Of a DNA stretch of 64,000 bases, positions 63,232 to 64,000 are shown in pieces. The DNA is from Anisakis pegreffii (Eukaryota > Nematoda > Chromadorea > Rhabditida > Anisakidae). Positions within the stretch are counted from its first letter, which is position 1. Each line of letters begins with the position of its first letter. The translations under genes were made by a program, and so were the position numbers. The notes beneath the pieces were generated by a model. The model was given only the letters and a program-made list of their open reading frames with translations. It ran no database searches and was not told the origin of the DNA. The DNA is taken from the NCBI GenBank assembly GCA_035041965.1, contig JAPYMA010000022.1, positions 1 through 64,000 of the forward strand. The letters are read 5' to 3'.

Positions 63232-64000
63232 TTAAGCAGTACATCCATTACGATTCAATTCAATAATCCACTCAAAACAATCGGTATGAGGATGCGAATC
63301 GACTGGTGTGATTGATGTTAGTTGAAACGCTTCACTGCGATTGCCATTACTCGGAGTGGACGACGCACATAACGCCAACAGATTTGCAAATGACTTGGAC
63401 GCTTCTGACGTTACATATATCAATTTTCGCATTGCGTTGAACTGCAAATTTTTTACACATCTAAATATCATACGAATAATATCACATCAGATTACTCTCA
63501 CAATGAAATTTATCATTGCTCGATCGATAAAACGCTCGTAGGAAATCGCTTATTTTCCAAAAAACAATCTAAATATCATACGAATAATATAACTGAATAA
63601 CATACAAGCGATTTATTATAATGAAACGACGAAACGTTTATGAAGTATTCGTAAAGAGAAATACCCAAAAAACTAACCGCTCTACACTCAGCGATAACAC
63701 TTTCTGAGATTTCCGTATGTCGACAATTCAGAACACCAATGATGTTGACTTGATTCGAAGTGGACCATTTCGGAAGATACGCTCTCAGATTTGGCATTAC
63801 ATCTTCCACTTTGGCATCAACGAACTTGTAACTGAACAACCAAACGCAATTAAGCTTACATTTTGAGAATACTTCGCTAAATTAATATTCAGTCAAAATT
63901 CCACTATAACAAAAGTACGCAAAAAATCTATGTCCATTGTGTTCAACGATGAATACATCGAAAATTAAACAAGATACAAACATTTCATGAAGAGGGCAAA
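63232..64000 (-). CDS. TRMT2A: TRMT2A-like tRNA uracil-5 methyltransferase, C-terminal part, catalytic motifs lost
   Basis: TRMT2A/TrmA enzymes make 5-methyluridine at tRNA position 54. Two exons of the C-terminal SAM domain are visible on the minus strand: 63831-63678 and 63441-63232, joining in phase 0. Alignment to human TRMT2A is continuous: FVDAKVEDVMPNLRAYLP matches the block ahead of motif DPPR, RKLIYVT matches RRLLYVS, and TPVDSHPHTDCFEWIIEL matches the VDLFPQTPHCEMLIL end. DPPRAGLH is replaced by VLNCRHTEI, and the nucleophile motif SCNP by TSEA, so the catalytic cysteine is a serine. Frames are open and spliceable, so this may be a non-catalytic paralogue or a young pseudogene. The 5' part lies beyond the window. 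ADH5 follows downstream. Confidence 0.72.
63459..63590. repeat. Insertion flanked by 24-nt direct repeats in TRMT2A-like intron
   Basis: ATCTAAATATCATACGAATA plus ATAT occurs at 63459-63482 and again at 63567-63590. Between them, 63499-63566 is a second copy of the 62942-63007 sequence. The arrangement looks like a 108-bp templated insertion. On the gene's strand the duplicated 24-mer carries an acceptor-like ATATTTAG, so a decoy splice site was duplicated too. Confidence 0.8.

Overview
The window reads as nematode nuclear DNA. It is AT-rich, its coding is broken into short exons, the donors are GT and the acceptors end mostly in TTTCAG. Several start codons sit just downstream of an orphan TTTCAG acceptor, as expected for spliced-leader trans-splicing. 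One gene is of the nematode-typical ODR-2/HOT Ly6 type. The moderate GC content and long introns would fit a clade III (ascarid or spirurid-like) worm, but that placement is inference. No prokaryotic features, tRNA or rRNA genes, or CRISPR arrays were seen.

Layout, left to right. (1) 1-2.15 kb: non-coding, with small palindromes. (2) 2.2-9.7 kb, plus: TFIIIC subunit GTF3C3 (TFIIIC102/tau131), 20 exons. (3) 10.6-13.3 kb, plus: a kinase-less BUBR1, i.e. MAD3/SAN-1, 8 exons. (4) 15.0-16.7 kb, plus: RNA polymerase III subunit RPC8/POLR3H, 5 exons. (5) 18.2-20.0 kb, minus: a GPI-anchored ODR-2/HOT-like Ly6 protein whose signal-peptide exon was not found. (6) 20-26.7 kb: no supported gene. (7) 26.7-55.7 kb, plus: a PIEZO mechanosensitive channel (C. 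elegans pezo-1 orthologue) of roughly 55 exons, with introns carrying hairpins and repeats. (8) 57.9-61.75 kb, minus: class III alcohol dehydrogenase / S-nitrosoglutathione reductase (ADH5), 10 exons. (9) 63.2-64 kb, minus: the C-terminal end of a TRMT2A-like tRNA uridine methyltransferase running off the window, with its catalytic motifs lost.

Functional themes. GTF3C3 and POLR3H both serve RNA polymerase III transcription and flank the spindle-checkpoint gene MAD3, all on one strand. The two minus-strand genes at the right end are also tandem. Exon joins were made by hand from splice consensus and reading-frame phase, and compared with remembered family sequences. Most joins are phase-consistent; a few PIEZO joins and two gene starts are open and are marked as such.

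Most notable observations: both KEN boxes of MAD3 have lost the lysine (REN and AEN); the TRMT2A-like protein has lost its nucleophilic cysteine and DPPR motif; PIEZO introns contain two long microRNA-precursor-like hairpins and a 28-30 nt tandem array whose units are self-complementary; and a 108-bp patchwork insertion lies inside a TRMT2A intron.
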